From Rhynchopus sp. YZ270_cl-10 (taxonomy: Eukaryota > Euglenozoa > Diplonemea > Diplonemida > Diplonemidae): a DNA stretch of 64,000 nucleotides. Location of the stretch: contig OZ037898.1 in the NCBI GenBank assembly GCA_964035575.1, forward strand, positions 1,054,001-1,118,000. The letters are read 5' to 3'. The number at the start of each line of letters is the position of its first letter. Within the stretch, counting starts at the first letter, position 1. Below, one piece after another: positions 1 through 10,478 of the stretch. The notes under the pieces were generated by a model. It did no database searches, was not told where the DNA came from, and saw only the letters and a program-made list of their open reading frames with translations. Position numbers and translations under genes: made by a program.

Positions 1-334
1 CTACTTGATAATCTACTTTCAAATGTAAACCACAAAATAGATTGTAGGACTTGCAATGGTTTCCCGGTACAGCCAGGTCATTAAACTCCAAAGGTACACT
101 GTTCGCGAGAGGGCTTTGCATTTCAACTCTACTTTCTTTTCTGCACACTTCCCACAGTATTTCCTCTCATAAAACTCCCCCCCATCTCCCTCTCCCTCAC
201 AGCATACACACACCCTTCTCTTCTTACCCGCATCCAAAAAAACATTCTTTGCTATGACTGACTGACATCCCCACCCAGAGCACTATCATCTGCTCTCTTG
301 AAGTTTTTTCTTTTCAGTTTTTTCTTCACTCACT
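1..334. other. Intergenic leader with repeat R1
   Basis: No gene is seen here. Bases about 15-135 are a copy of dispersed repeat R1, recognised by TGTAGGACTTGCAATGG, then CCCGGTACAGCC, then GGTACACTGTTCGCGAGAGG and GCATTTCAA. A pyrimidine-rich tract follows, and CAG at 315-317 after TTTTTTCTTTT is a plausible splice acceptor for the gene that starts at 335. Confidence 0.6.
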
Positions 335-3300
335 ATGTCCAGCAATGCACACATGGGGACAACATTGGCTGCCTTCTTCAAATCGAAGGGCGCAGATCGG
401 GAGGGGGTGGTGCTCTTACGGAGGGTATTTGCCGTCAACCGCATCGCACTGTGGTGGAGAGATTGGGAGGGCATCTGCGATGCTGCGGTCGCAGGAACAC
501 GGTCTGGACGGCTTAATATCCAGGTCTATCGGAGAATGAAGTCATCTTCTGAGAAACCTTCTCTACAAGCCCCTCCTGAGGCATTTGAGCTACGACGAAC
601 ATATCCTATTAAATGTGCAATAAACCAACCTGCACCCTCTGCCAGATATTTGCTACTGTTTACGACATCAGAGGCATTGAAATCAGCGAAGCTTTTTCAT
701 AAGCAAAGCGAAGATGAAGAAAAACTCTTAAAGGTGACCGGAAATGACAAAGCAATTATTGAATTGGTCGCAGGCTGCGGTGCTGGTACTGCGCCGATGA
801 ATCCAAGAAAAACGAGGAGAGCGTTACGGGATTTTTCCTCTGCGTGGTGGAGAGGTGCGAAGGATATGGAACGACTTACATTCATTTTAGAACACCGAAA
901 TGCTCCTACCCCTGCAGGACGATGCGCGGCACGGCAAGAAGCAGATGCAAAAAAGCTACGAAGCCGGATAAATGCAAAATCAGATGATCAGATGAAACCA
1001 GTTCAAACCCCGTCTTCTCGCCCTCCATCCACCTTCACCGCTCCGACAGCGCTGTTTTCCCAGCAGAACGACAGCCCCAAAACCATCACCGCACACAATG
1101 CGCACCTAGAGAAGTCTAATGAAGAGAGGCTCTGCGAATCCCGACGGACACGGGGCGCAGCGAGGTTTAGTACTTCAGCGGAGGACGATGCGAGCTTTTT
1201 TCTCGAAAAAGAAAGCAACCATGACACACCAACACCCCGCGATACCCAGGACAACACCAGCGACGCAGAAGAACCTCTACCACCTCCGTCACCACCACCA
1301 CCACTCACCCCCGAAGTCCTAGAACAAACGCACCCTACTAAGATCAACGAAACACCAGAAGACCTTGTGGATAGGAGCGAGACTCCAATCCTGCAAGCCA
1401 ATCCCAGAATGGAGGTGCAGCCAGAGGAGACTGCCCTACCCAAGGCTGACACCCCCACGAGAGAGGAGGAGGAGGAGGAGGAGGTGTCTCCTGACCTCCC
1501 TGACCCGCCCGACGTTCCTTTGAAAGAGAATGTGATTGATTGGGAGGTAGTCCCGCAAAAGGTAAGCACCCCGAGGGATGTGTCGGTGGTGGAGGTGTGT
1601 CAGGCTCCATTAGGTGATGCGGAGGTATCGCGGGAGGGAGGTAGCTCTGGACAGAGTCAGAGAAATTCAGAGTCGACAGTAGTGGAGACCCCGTTGTCAA
1701 GTAGTTCGGATAATGGTAGTGCCTCTACTCCGTTCAAGGATGCGTCTGATGTGTCTGACGGAGTGCACAGTGAGGTGGAGAAGCTGGAGGAACCAAAAGA
1801 GGCAAAAGAGGCGGTTGTTTCTGTGGTGCGAACGCCGTTTTTCCCGCAGTCGAATAAGCAGGGGAGTTTGACGCAGAAATTTTTGTCGGAAATCTATTTT
1901 TCGGGCGCCTGGGAGGCTATGGAGAGTGAGGCCACCCAGCACGTCTTGAACTGCGCACCAGCCATGTCGCCAAGGAAGCAGAAAATGGCGTCGCAACAAC
2001 TAGGTAGTGGCAGTCTGTTCCCATTACGCTCTGGCTCGACGACAAACAACCGCCGCAAAAAGGGGAAAAAATCTTTTCAAAAACTGAACAGCCTCGACAA
2101 CGTACAAGGCTCCTTTCTGCATAGCGTTGACAACAACCCTAGCACCCCGCTTCGAGCCACCCCAGACTTTATCTCGCGCAGCCACAGCCAGGTTTTGCAT
2201 GCTGCGAAGCTGGACCTCTCGCCTTTTGGGCAGATCAATTTGGAAGACCGACTGTCTGGGGAGGAACGATTTGCGTTTTATTCACAGCCACAGTACCGCA
2301 GGGGGGTGGGCGGGGTGGGGGTGGGGATGCATTCATTGTCGTGCAGGATTTTGCTGCGCGATGAGGGCACTGCGAGGACTGCTCTGTCCGCAGAGGAGGC
2401 ACGGCTGCGGGCGGCAACATTTCTCCAATTTGCCCTCATCCGCGAGGTACAGAGCAAACGCCCCTCCAGCACCCCACCTACACGTCGCATCTCCTTTCTG
2501 CGTCGCATGAGCGCGCGGGAGTACGTCACACAAGAACTCGGCGCGCAACTTTCAATGGCAAAAGCAAAGCGGCAATACCGCAGCGCAGCTACAACCTGCC
2601 CCACCAATCACACCTCATTCGATTGGGCGCAACTCACCCCGCAAGAGGAGGAGCGGGAAGAAGAGGAGGAAGAGGAGGAGGAAGACGTTGAAAGCGAATG
2701 GGAGGAGAACGGCACGCCGTTTGCGTCGGCGTTCTTTGAGTCAAATACGTTTTCGTTTTTGCATGAAGATTCGTTTGACGTTAAGGCCTTTTTGGCACGC
2801 AAAACCGACCCACCTCAGAATCAATACGCAAGCTTCAAAAAATTCCATGAGTCCACAGCACAAACTTCACCTCTTGGAGAGGACGAAACGAACGGTGCAG
2901 GGTTGTATGATAGCGACGATGAAGCCGCGCGGAGGGAGCACGCAGAACAGCAGCTTCGGTACCTGGTAGGCAAGCTTGGGGAGGGGAACGTTCTTTCGCA
3001 GCGGGCCTATGCTTCTGGCCTGGCGCGCATCAACCGCGTTGGTGACCTGCAAATCTTCCTCCACATCGTCACCTCTGGGCTCATGCACGAAGAATCCGTT
3101 GCACGCAATGTTTTAGTCAAAAAAGAAATCACCCAAAAACACCTTCGAAAACGTATGCAAACTGTGAGTGGCGCACTCCACTCCACGGAGGCTCGCCTGC
3201 GTGCGCATATTACTCAATCCTTTTATGAGTCCGCGTCGGTCCTCTTAATGCGTTCGGTGAATTTGAAGACGCTGAACGGTCACCGCACAGTACGGCTTCT

Positions 3301-6300
3301 TTGTACTGCGACAGCGTTGTTTTCGCTTGTTGCATGTGTCTCGCTTTGTGCTGCGGGGGATCGGATGTATTGTGTTCGGGTGCATACCATCGTGTCAGGT
3401 CATGAAGCTGCAGCAAAGGTGGTGCGAGTGGAGGAAACGAAAGAGCGGTCAGTTCTGGCAGATGTGTCGCTTCGTTTAGTGGAGCTGGCGGTGAAGCTGC
3501 CACGGAGGTTACACAAAGCGGAGCAACGCAAACGCGATGCTACCGTGAAGGCCGAGCTGGCAGACCGCCGATTCACCGTCGCGCACAAAAAATCGTATTT
3601 CGAAATTTTTGCAGAAGGGGAGACCGGGCTTCTCCACATCCTTTACCAACAAGAGAACGAATGGAGAACGGCGTTGCAACAAATTCAACACAACGCTGCG
3701 ACCCTCATGGCAGGAACTCCCGAGAGATTTGTTACCTTTGCGCTGCTTGAGGCTGAGGAGCGGGGTGCTCGCACTCATATTGCGGAAGGTGTATTGCGTG
3801 GGCATCTGGAGGAGATGGAGGTGTTGTGCTTGATGGTTGATGTGTTTCAGTACAAAATGGAGCATACGATGCGATGCAATATCATTGCCGCAGAATCCTC
3901 TGCCTGGGAAAGCCTCAACATCGCCTCTACACTGCAATATCATCGGAGCATTGCCATTTCCCATTTCTTCTCTCGACTTCAGATGGGTGATTTGGAGACC
4001 TCTGTACGAACCTCTCTGGACTCCACCAGAGAGTCCGCGTTGTTCACCTTAGTAGGACAGCACCGTACGCAAGGTGCAAATTCTATTATTTCATCAGAAG
4101 GCGCGGAACGTACCACCCTTACAGAGCAATTCAATAGAGTTGAAGTAGAGGAAGAAGAATGCAACGAAGCCTCCCTGCTGGCCCACTCCGCGTTTCTCCA
4201 AGAAACGCTCTGGAGGGAGCACGACGCGAAACGGGAGGAATACGAAAAAATGTGCCGCGTCAAAAATGGGTTGGTTTGGTGCGAGGCATTGCTACCTGGC
4301 TATGATGGGGTGGAGTGTGGGTGGGTGATTTCGCGCGCATCGGTTGACTATTTGGTGCTTTGTTTTGAAGAAATCGCTGAAATCAGTGTGATATGGGGGG
4401 AAGAAGAGGAGGTTTTCCGTAATACAGTTCTTCAGAAAGAGCGGAGCGAGCACGCTACACTGACCACCCTGTTTATCCAAACCGGGAACGCCTTTCAAGC
4501 AGAGGTAACCTCCGCCCTTCAAACCCTCTCCACCCGCGCATCAGACGCCACTTCAGCTCACCTCTCCTCTTCTTCCCTCTCTTTTGCGTCCAAAGCTTCG
4601 GCCTGCCTTTCTCTCTTCTCCACCAATGCACTGCAGCTTTACCATACCACGCTGACCTCTGCATTCATTGAGCTTATCAGTCAGCTTTATTTTTTTCATT
4701 TTGAAGGTATTTCTGGTGTACTATACGAAGAATATTTATGGGAAATTGATGCCGACGAATTTGAAAGAATAAAAGGAGAGATGATACAGAACTATGCGGA
4801 GTTAGATGTGAAAATTGAAGCAGAAACTACACGGTGTTATGTACAGATGATTACGGAGAGCAGCATCCAATACGCGGTTGATGAGAAAGAAAAGATGGCG
4901 CTATTTTGCGAGCTTCTCGAGCAAAGCGTAATCCACTCTGAGAGCTCCTCTCGCAGCTTTATAGAGGTAGATACCGCATGTGGACACCACCTGCTCTCCT
5001 TTGAGTTCCTCCTCATTGCACACAGTGCGCGTCTGCACAGTGTTTTTGCGTGCACCACTCTGCACACCCAAGGTACCATTCTCTCTGAAGCCTCCTCGCG
5101 AACTGAGGTATTTCTTTCAGAGCGTTGTTCCTTCAACACGATTCTCCTTTCATTGCGTTTGGAGGAGAGTGTTGAGAGGAAGACATCGATTTTAAGAGAT
5201 TCTATCATCAAAACGGAGGCCTCCATCAGAGAAGAAATCGAGAAGGACGAGAATCTCTGCTTTGAATGGTGCAAACGAATTTCTCTTGCAAACACAGTGT
5301 ACTCGGAAGCATGCCGCGACAGCCTCCACACCGCAGACCAAACCCTCGAAACACAGCACCGCCTCTGCTCTCAGATGTTCTGCCAATACGTTGACCACAT
5401 GGTCTCCTGGCAGCTCTCTTTTACCACTCTCCTCACCAACCACAACACATTAAGCGCAATAACATATCTCTGTACGAAGGAATCCACCCTGAGGCAGAAT
5501 ATTACGAAAGAATGGGGAGTTGGTTTTGCACCGATTCTGGTTGAATCTGGGGAGCAGTTTTCTGATATCCTTCAGAGGGTCTCTGATGTCCAGAAGGGGA
5601 AGCTGTATTTAGAGGTTGCAAGACTGAACGCAAAGTCAGCGCTGCAGCGTGGGTATGATTCTGCTCTGTTAGAACGCCACATCGACGCAGCCAAGGACAC
5701 TGCAGCAATGACGGTCCGTCTCTACGACACATTCTCCACTAAGGTCGCAACGCTCTTCACTACCTCTGCTGGCACCATTCTTTTCAACATCTACGTCTCT
5801 CTTGCAGAGGACATCGTTCACGAAGAAGAACCCGCTTTTCTCTATATCGCTGAATCGCACTACAGAACAACCATTTTTACCGAAGAAGTATCCACTTTTT
5901 TGCACATCACTACAGAGCGTGACATTGCAATACAATCCCTCCATGACCTCGCCCTTTCCGAACTCCAAACGGTTTCCACTGAACTCATCGCAAAGCATAT
6001 TACCCACAATGACACCATCTTCGCTGAAGTTTCCCTTACTCTTCAAAATTGTCAATCCTCCTTTAATCTGTTATGCCTATCTCAAAGCGAAGCGGAAGCA
6101 CGCAAAGATGATTTATGTGAGGAATCCACCGAATATTTGATTGTCACCTCCACAATAATCCTTGAAGGGATTGCTGTGGAAGAGGTCAATGCATTTGCGA
6201 TACTAATCCTGGGTGTTGAAGTGCTGCGGGAGGTTGGTATGGAACGGAGGAGAGAAGAGGAGGGATGGTGTGAAATAGAATGTAGTAGTGTGGTGTCTGA

Positions 6301-7141
6301 GTACGTTGCGGGGACAATGGAGATCTCGGGGGAAGAGGAGACTGCGAGAGAGGTGTTCTCTGTAGGGACGGATGAAAGAACGGTGCGCGATGAGGTCAGA
6401 TGTGACGAATTAGACCGCCGCCGACGTATCTACCTCGCAGAAATCAATCACAAAGAGAATGCACTTCGCCGTACCCATCTCATTGCCTACACGACACCTC
6501 TTCTCCTTTTCACCGAACACCATGAAATGCAGTTACGAAAAACAATACAAAACCACCACCAAACCACCCTTCTCACAACCTTAGAACAGCAGAGCCTTGA
6601 ACTCTCTGAACGAAGCCAACGAAAGGCGCTTGATTTACTGTACACAGCGCACAGTACCACTCCGTTTTGCCCGACCATGGCGAGGATTCAACAGGAGATG
6701 CTTGTTGCGGAGGAGACGGTGGTGCGGGGTGGGGAGGAGGTATGGTGTTTTGGTGTCATATACGATGCGCAGTTGCGGATAACGGAGGGGTTGCTGGACG
6801 CGGCTGGGGTGGGGGGTCAGGTGGGGGAGTCGCCGGAGCTGCCGACGGCGGTCACAACGTCGTCGTCGGCAGATATTGAGAGTCTCGCGTCGGTGGAGGA
6901 GTTTGAAGTGCTGCAAGCAGAGGAGCATCTGCACAGACGTATCCTAGGAATAGAGGAGCACGCCGACTATCATCACGAAGTGACCCTCTTCATCGCCTCT
7001 GTGCGCGAGGCTGTCTTCACCGAAACCGGACGCCGTGTGGACGCAATAGTAGACACAGAGGAAGAACTCCGCCAGGCCATCGCAAAACACCAGCACAGCT
7101 CACGGCAAGAGCTCTGTGCGTTTATCAGAGATGTGTTCTAA
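335..7141 (+). CDS. Giant protein of unknown function, 2268 aa
   Basis: A single uninterrupted reading frame from ATG at 335 to TAA. I recognise no domain. Residues about 1-190 look globular and include paired Trp (ALWWRDWEG, SSAWWRG). Residues about 195-500 are low complexity, rich in Pro, Ser, Thr and Glu. Acidic runs lie near residues 376 and 770-790. From about 880 to the end the protein is charged and helix-prone, with Glu/Arg spacing suggesting long coiled coil. One hydrophobic stretch near residues 985-1005 (CTATALFSLVACVSLCAAG) could be a membrane helix but sits in helical surroundings. A cytoskeletal or scaffold role is conceivable but unproven. Acceptor-like CAG lies 18 nt upstream of the start. 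That the frame is a gene is near certain from its length; the function is unknown. Confidence 0.9.
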   Translation: MSSNAHMGTTLAAFFKSKGADREGVVLLRRVFAVNRIALWWRDWEGICDAAVAGTRSGRLNIQVYRRMKSSSEKPSLQAPPEAFELRRTYPIKCAINQPAPSARYLLLFTTSEALKSAKLFHKQSEDEEKLLKVTGNDKAIIELVAGCGAGTAPMNPRKTRRALRDFSSAWWRGAKDMERLTFILEHRNAPTPAGRCAARQEADAKKLRSRINAKSDDQMKPVQTPSSRPPSTFTAPTALFSQQNDSPKTITAHNAHLEKSNEERLCESRRTRGAARFSTSAEDDASFFLEKESNHDTPTPRDTQDNTSDAEEPLPPPSPPPPLTPEVLEQTHPTKINETPEDLVDRSETPILQANPRMEVQPEETALPKADTPTREEEEEEEVSPDLPDPPDVPLKENVIDWEVVPQKVSTPRDVSVVEVCQAPLGDAEVSREGGSSGQSQRNSESTVVETPLSSSSDNGSASTPFKDASDVSDGVHSEVEKLEEPKEAKEAVVSVVRTPFFPQSNKQGSLTQKFLSEIYFSGAWEAMESEATQHVLNCAPAMSPRKQKMASQQLGSGSLFPLRSGSTTNNRRKKGKKSFQKLNSLDNVQGSFLHSVDNNPSTPLRATPDFISRSHSQVLHAAKLDLSPFGQINLEDRLSGEERFAFYSQPQYRRGVGGVGVGMHSLSCRILLRDEGTARTALSAEEARLRAATFLQFALIREVQSKRPSSTPPTRRISFLRRMSAREYVTQELGAQLSMAKAKRQYRSAATTCPTNHTSFDWAQLTPQEEEREEEEEEEEEDVESEWEENGTPFASAFFESNTFSFLHEDSFDVKAFLARKTDPPQNQYASFKKFHESTAQTSPLGEDETNGAGLYDSDDEAARREHAEQQLRYLVGKLGEGNVLSQRAYASGLARINRVGDLQIFLHIVTSGLMHEESVARNVLVKKEITQKHLRKRMQTVSGALHSTEARLRAHITQSFYESASVLLMRSVNLKTLNGHRTVRLLCTATALFSLVACVSLCAAGDRMYCVRVHTIVSGHEAAAKVVRVEETKERSVLADVSLRLVELAVKLPRRLHKAEQRKRDATVKAELADRRFTVAHKKSYFEIFAEGETGLLHILYQQENEWRTALQQIQHNAATLMAGTPERFVTFALLEAEERGARTHIAEGVLRGHLEEMEVLCLMVDVFQYKMEHTMRCNIIAAESSAWESLNIASTLQYHRSIAISHFFSRLQMGDLETSVRTSLDSTRESALFTLVGQHRTQGANSIISSEGAERTTLTEQFNRVEVEEEECNEASLLAHSAFLQETLWREHDAKREEYEKMCRVKNGLVWCEALLPGYDGVECGWVISRASVDYLVLCFEEIAEISVIWGEEEEVFRNTVLQKERSEHATLTTLFIQTGNAFQAEVTSALQTLSTRASDATSAHLSSSSLSFASKASACLSLFSTNALQLYHTTLTSAFIELISQLYFFHFEGISGVLYEEYLWEIDADEFERIKGEMIQNYAELDVKIEAETTRCYVQMITESSIQYAVDEKEKMALFCELLEQSVIHSESSSRSFIEVDTACGHHLLSFEFLLIAHSARLHSVFACTTLHTQGTILSEASSRTEVFLSERCSFNTILLSLRLEESVERKTSILRDSIIKTEASIREEIEKDENLCFEWCKRISLANTVYSEACRDSLHTADQTLETQHRLCSQMFCQYVDHMVSWQLSFTTLLTNHNTLSAITYLCTKESTLRQNITKEWGVGFAPILVESGEQFSDILQRVSDVQKGKLYLEVARLNAKSALQRGYDSALLERHIDAAKDTAAMTVRLYDTFSTKVATLFTTSAGTILFNIYVSLAEDIVHEEEPAFLYIAESHYRTTIFTEEVSTFLHITTERDIAIQSLHDLALSELQTVSTELIAKHITHNDTIFAEVSLTLQNCQSSFNLLCLSQSEAEARKDDLCEESTEYLIVTSTIILEGIAVEEVNAFAILILGVEVLREVGMERRREEEGWCEIECSSVVSEYVAGTMEISGEEETAREVFSVGTDERTVRDEVRCDELDRRRRIYLAEINHKENALRRTHLIAYTTPLLLFTEHHEMQLRKTIQNHHQTTLLTTLEQQSLELSERSQRKALDLLYTAHSTTPFCPTMARIQQEMLVAEETVVRGGEEVWCFGVIYDAQLRITEGLLDAAGVGGQVGESPELPTAVTTSSSADIESLASVEEFEVLQAEEHLHRRILGIEEHADYHHEVTLFIASVREAVFTETGRRVDAIVDTEEELRQAIAKHQHSSRQELCAFIRDVF

Positions 7142-7322
7142 TGGAAGATGCACTTTACAGAGTATTTTCTCAGTTTTTTAAGTAACCTTCGTTTTTTAAA
7201 AAAACACAGCAACAAAACAGGGCTTTTCGAATACTTTTTTCAGTGTCCTCCATGTACTGCCGATGGGATAAGAAGCGAGAGTTGCCTTGAGTGCATTTGC
7301 AGGATGAGGGGGCTTTTTTCTC

Positions 7323-7358
7323 AAGATGACTAAGCACAGTGAGGCTTAGGTTCATCTT
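7323..7358. repeat. R3 stem-loop repeat
   Basis: AAGATGACTAAGC and its near reverse complement GCTTAGGTTCATCTT flank the loop ACAGTGAG. Related copies lie at 21447, 22193, 36823, 40499 and 48414. Both arms change together while the loop ACAG(A/T)GAG is kept in several copies, which suggests that structure matters. Confidence 0.7.
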
Positions 7359-7377
7359 ATCGAATTTTTCTTCTTCT

Positions 7378-7866
7378 TTAGGGCATAGCTTTAAGCTGTC
7401 GGACCGTCATGCTGTTCAGTATGGGGGTGGTTGCCTCGGTCCTCATTAAAACCACCCTGGCCTGTTCTTCCGCTTCGTACTGGGAAGGGTCATGCGCAAT
7501 TATCGGAATGGCAAGCCGCTGTGGCTGTTGATGCGTTGCATCCGTGGGAGCCGCTTCACCCACAATTTCCAGAAGCCGGTCCTTACCACAGATGTAGTGT
7601 GTGGTGCCTCAGTCGTGCGTGTGGGAGTCTTCGATTTGTAGTACTCCCATTTCGTGACAGCTGCACAGCGTGTGGACATCTTGCAAACTGAACCCATCAT
7701 CTCGCATCGCTGCAGTGACTTCGGGCACCTTCCCCAACTTCTGAAGAAACAGATTCTGGTTCTCCCTGCCTCCACACCCCTGCTTTTTCATTTCAAGCAC
7801 CGAGTCGGTGTCCCTCCCCGGCACACACCCGCAACTCTTTCGTCCGCCGTATGAACTCCTGCGCAT
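7378..7866 (-). pseudogene. Possible decayed minus-strand coding fragment
   Basis: On the minus strand one frame reads protein-like over about 160 codons, with segments such as NLFLQKLGKVPEVTAAM, IVGEAAPTDATHQQPQRLAI and EAEEQARVVLMRTEATTPIL. It is broken in at least one place. It has no recognisable family, opposes the direction of all genes in the window, and lies just after the large gene. It may be a remnant of a gene or of a mobile element, or may be chance. Confidence 0.3.
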
Positions 7867-8032
7867 TAGCGGCGCCTTTTTCTGAGCTTGTTATCATATT
7901 TTTCCGGTTTTTTGTGGGTGTATTCTGGTGGACAGGGGGTCATTTTGATCAAGTCAACTTTCTGATGTGCTACACAATCTTCATCTACGTACCTCACTCA
8001 GTTAATACACATATTGAACAAAAACCTACACA

Positions 8033-8785
8033 ATGCCGCCCACCTCAATGTTTGTCCCCCCCGAGACACGAGAGGAAACGATATTTATGTCGAAAATATG
8101 CGAGCAGGCGAGCCGCTTTGATGATATGGTCATTTGCTTGAGGAAGGCGATTAAGCAGAATGCGGAGCTTTCACCGGAGGAACGCAACCTTCTGGCACTT
8201 GCATATAAACAGCTCCTGTCAGAGCGACGCGTTGCGTGGCGCATTCTCTCCAGCGCCGAGCAACGCGAGGAGAAGAAAGGAAGCCGCGACCATGCAAAGC
8301 TTGTCAGCGGCTACCGCCGCTTGGTGGAACGTGAAATCACCGACATCTGCGAGGAAAAGGTTCAGGTGCTTGACAGCCAGCTCATCCCCAATGCGCAGGG
8401 CGTCGAAGAGCAGGTCTTTTACTTCAAACAGAAGGCAGATTACCACCGCTATCTCGCTGAGGTCAACACTTCCGAGATCCACAAGGACAATGCGCAAGAG
8501 TCCTACAGCAAAGGGTCGGAGCTTGCGCAGCGGTCGCTTCCCAATACACATCCTCTCAAGCTGGGGCTTGCACTTAACTATTCGGTCTTCACAAACGAGA
8601 TCATGCGGCAACACGAAAAGGGGGTAGACATCGCAAAACGTTGCTTCGACTCCGCAGTCTCCGAGTTAGAATCTCTCGACGAAGAGTCCTACAGGGAAGC
8701 CACTGCGTTGATGCAACTCCTTAGAGACAATCTCTCGATGTGGTCAGAAGAAAGTCGCGCTGGGGATGGAGACGAAGCGACATAA
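8033..8785 (+). CDS. 14-3-3 protein
   Basis: Phosphoserine/phosphothreonine-binding adaptor; the family forms dimers that bind phosphorylated clients in the cytosol. The 250-residue length fits the family. Phosphopeptide-pocket residues are present: Lys59 in AYKQLL, Arg66 in SERRVAWR, and Arg139-Tyr140 in KADYHRYLAEV, equivalent to human zeta Lys49, Arg56, Arg127 and Tyr128. The family signatures RNLLALAYKQLL and YKQLLSERRVAWRILSS are clear. The N terminus is about 10 residues longer than the human protein and the tail is short and acidic. The ATG at 8033 follows an acceptor-like CAG. It lies just upstream of the duplicated ubiquitin-like/LRR gene, with no sign of a functional link. Confidence 0.97.
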   Translation: MPPTSMFVPPETREETIFMSKICEQASRFDDMVICLRKAIKQNAELSPEERNLLALAYKQLLSERRVAWRILSSAEQREEKKGSRDHAKLVSGYRRLVEREITDICEEKVQVLDSQLIPNAQGVEEQVFYFKQKADYHRYLAEVNTSEIHKDNAQESYSKGSELAQRSLPNTHPLKLGLALNYSVFTNEIMRQHEKGVDIAKRCFDSAVSELESLDEESYREATALMQLLRDNLSMWSEESRAGDGDEAT

Positions 8786-9323
8786 CAATGGGGGCGTGTA
8801 GTTAACATTTTTAATAACAGTACAAAAAACAAAGAATTGAAAGGAAAAAAAGGGTGAGGGGGTGTTAATGTGGGTGGTGCTCACCCTTTAAAAAAAGAGT
8901 GTTTTCTCAATTTATTACTCAAAGTTATTTTCAAGGTGGCTATGACTCCTTTTGTGATGGTATTTTTTTTCTATTTAGGGACGAGGAAGAGGGGATGGAG
9001 AATGAGGAGGGATGAAAAAATGTGCTTTTGGAGTGTCCTCACTGAGGCAGGACCGAGCCTCTGCTGCAGGTTTCCTGATGTTGTGCTCTCTGCAAGAGCT
9101 TTCTGGAGGGTCGTATTGAGTGTGATCTGGGGTTGAGGAAGCGTTCCAACCTTTTCAATCTCTTATTGTCTGTATGACAAAATCCAAGCTTGTGGGAGAT
9201 CGCCACACCAGATCACCTTACCACGAAAGGAGACGCTGCAATAGAGGGAAATGATGTCGTGTTGTTGTTGTTGTCCCCCTCACTCCTTTCCCCACAGCGC
9301 ACACAAAAGTTTAAAAGCAAAAA
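8786..9323. other. Intergenic, start of segmental duplication
   Basis: From about 8905 this sequence is a diverged copy of 23133 onward (TTTATTACTCAAAGTT, then GTGGCTATG, then CCTCACTGAGGCAGG, then TTTCTGGAGGGTCGTATTGA). The copy at 23 kb carries about 0.9 kb of extra sequence in the middle. No gene is seen in this stretch. Confidence 0.7.
9273..9297 (+). promoter_or_regulatory. Acceptor-like polypyrimidine tract and AG
   Basis: TCCCCCTCACTCCTTTCCCC followed by ACAG, 27 nt before the ATG at 9324. The same sequence precedes the paralog at 24393. It is the clearest of many such tracts placed before start codons here, as expected for spliced-leader addition. There is no matching upstream coding exon. 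Confidence 0.6.
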
Positions 9324-10478
9324 ATGGAAGTGAACGTCAAGGACTTTCGCGACAACCTCCACGTAATCGAGGTGTCCGCAGATGACACAGCGGAGAAGGT
9401 GCGACAGAAGGTTGCGACTGCAGTGGGGTTGCCTCAAGACAGCTTTCTTATGAGTTTCGGAGAGAAGGTAATGGGCGAAGGAGCAGACATGACACAGCTG
9501 AGTGCTGGGGACACAATAGTGGTGACGCAGAAGAAGAAGGACAAGGCTGTGGCAGCTCTTCGTGCATTGGGCGAGACAGACATTACAGAAGAAAGGTTGT
9601 GGGAGGTTGCGGAGGAGAAGAACGCTCAGCTCGCATGTTTGTTCCTGCAGGCGGAGGTTACGACGGTGGTGCCGGAGTTTTTCTTGTCGGACTCTTCTTC
9701 ATACGAGGTCGAGACCACGCTCTTAACGCGACTTGACCTCAGTGAGGAGTTGATTGTGACTCGGATTGAAGAGGGCTTTCTTCAAGAGTCACAGGAGTTA
9801 ACAGAGGTCGACCTTTCTGGGTTGTGCAATGTCACCGACATTGCGTGTTACTTTCTACAGGACTGCAGATCGTTAACCGCTCTTGACCTCTCTGCGTTGT
9901 GCAATGTTACGCAGATTGGGGGCGATTTTCTCGAGGCGTGCACTTCGTTAACAACTGTTGACCTCTCTGGGTTTCGTAACCTCGCGGCCATCGGAACTCA
10001 ATTTCTTAGCGGGTGCAGTTCGTTAAAAACACTGGACCTCTCTGCGTTGCGCAGTGTTAAAAGCATCGGCCCCTACTTCCTTCAGATCTGCAGTTCGCTA
10101 ACAACAGTCAACTTATCTGGGTTTTGTGTCGTTGAGGAGATGCCCGCTACCTCCTCTCTTGTGGGGTGCAAGTCGTTGACAGCACTCGACCTCTCTGGGT
10201 GCAGTGCTGCTGTGTACCGTGCGCTGGAGAGTGGCGAGCACAGTGCGTTAGTGTCCGCATCTTCAGCATCACGCAAGAAGCGCAGCAGAGACGAAGCCTC
10301 CGACACACCGAGCGTGGGGCAAGCGACGCCCAGCACATTTGGGAGGAAGAGAATCAAACCTGCAGGTGGCTGGCAATGCGAGAAGTGTGGTGCACGCAAA
10401 ACCGTGAAAGGCGTAGGATTTAGTTACAAATCCCTTTACGCACACCGATCCAAGTGTAGAAACGTTCCAAGAAGATGA
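9324..10478 (+). CDS. Ubiquitin-like / LRR / zinc-finger protein, copy A
   Basis: A 384-residue protein in three parts. Residues 1 to about 72 form a ubiquitin-like fold (MEVNVKDF start, then DTAEKVRQKVATAVGLP and GDTIVV). Residues about 130-300 hold six to seven leucine-rich repeats of about 25 residues, pattern SLTTVDLSGFRNLAAIGTQF, of the BspA/LRR_5 type. After a Ser/Arg-rich linker, the C terminus has C352-x2-C355-x18-H374-x3-C378, a zinc-finger-like signature. The paralog at 24393 has near-identical ends but a diverged LRR block with one repeat fewer. The combination suggests a recognition protein tied to ubiquitin-type signalling; that is inference. No signal peptide or membrane segment is seen. 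Confidence 0.85.
   Translation: MEVNVKDFRDNLHVIEVSADDTAEKVRQKVATAVGLPQDSFLMSFGEKVMGEGADMTQLSAGDTIVVTQKKKDKAVAALRALGETDITEERLWEVAEEKNAQLACLFLQAEVTTVVPEFFLSDSSSYEVETTLLTRLDLSEELIVTRIEEGFLQESQELTEVDLSGLCNVTDIACYFLQDCRSLTALDLSALCNVTQIGGDFLEACTSLTTVDLSGFRNLAAIGTQFLSGCSSLKTLDLSALRSVKSIGPYFLQICSSLTTVNLSGFCVVEEMPATSSLVGCKSLTALDLSGCSAAVYRALESGEHSALVSASSASRKKRSRDEASDTPSVGQATPSTFGRKRIKPAGGWQCEKCGARKTVKGVGFSYKSLYAHRSKCRNVPRR

Larger units (their letters stand above)
7142..8032. other. Intergenic, stem-loop repeat R3 and a possible minus-strand coding relic
   Basis: Holds an R3 stem-loop at 7323-7358 and a coherent but interrupted minus-strand coding stretch at 7378-7866 (listed separately). The last 170 bases are T-rich and end in TACCTCACTCAG, an acceptor-like site about 30 nt before the 14-3-3 start. 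Confidence 0.5.

Noticed and set aside
1003-1569. 188-codon minus-strand frame opposite the giant gene
   Set aside because: Serine-rich shadow of the Glu/Pro-rich low-complexity coding region.
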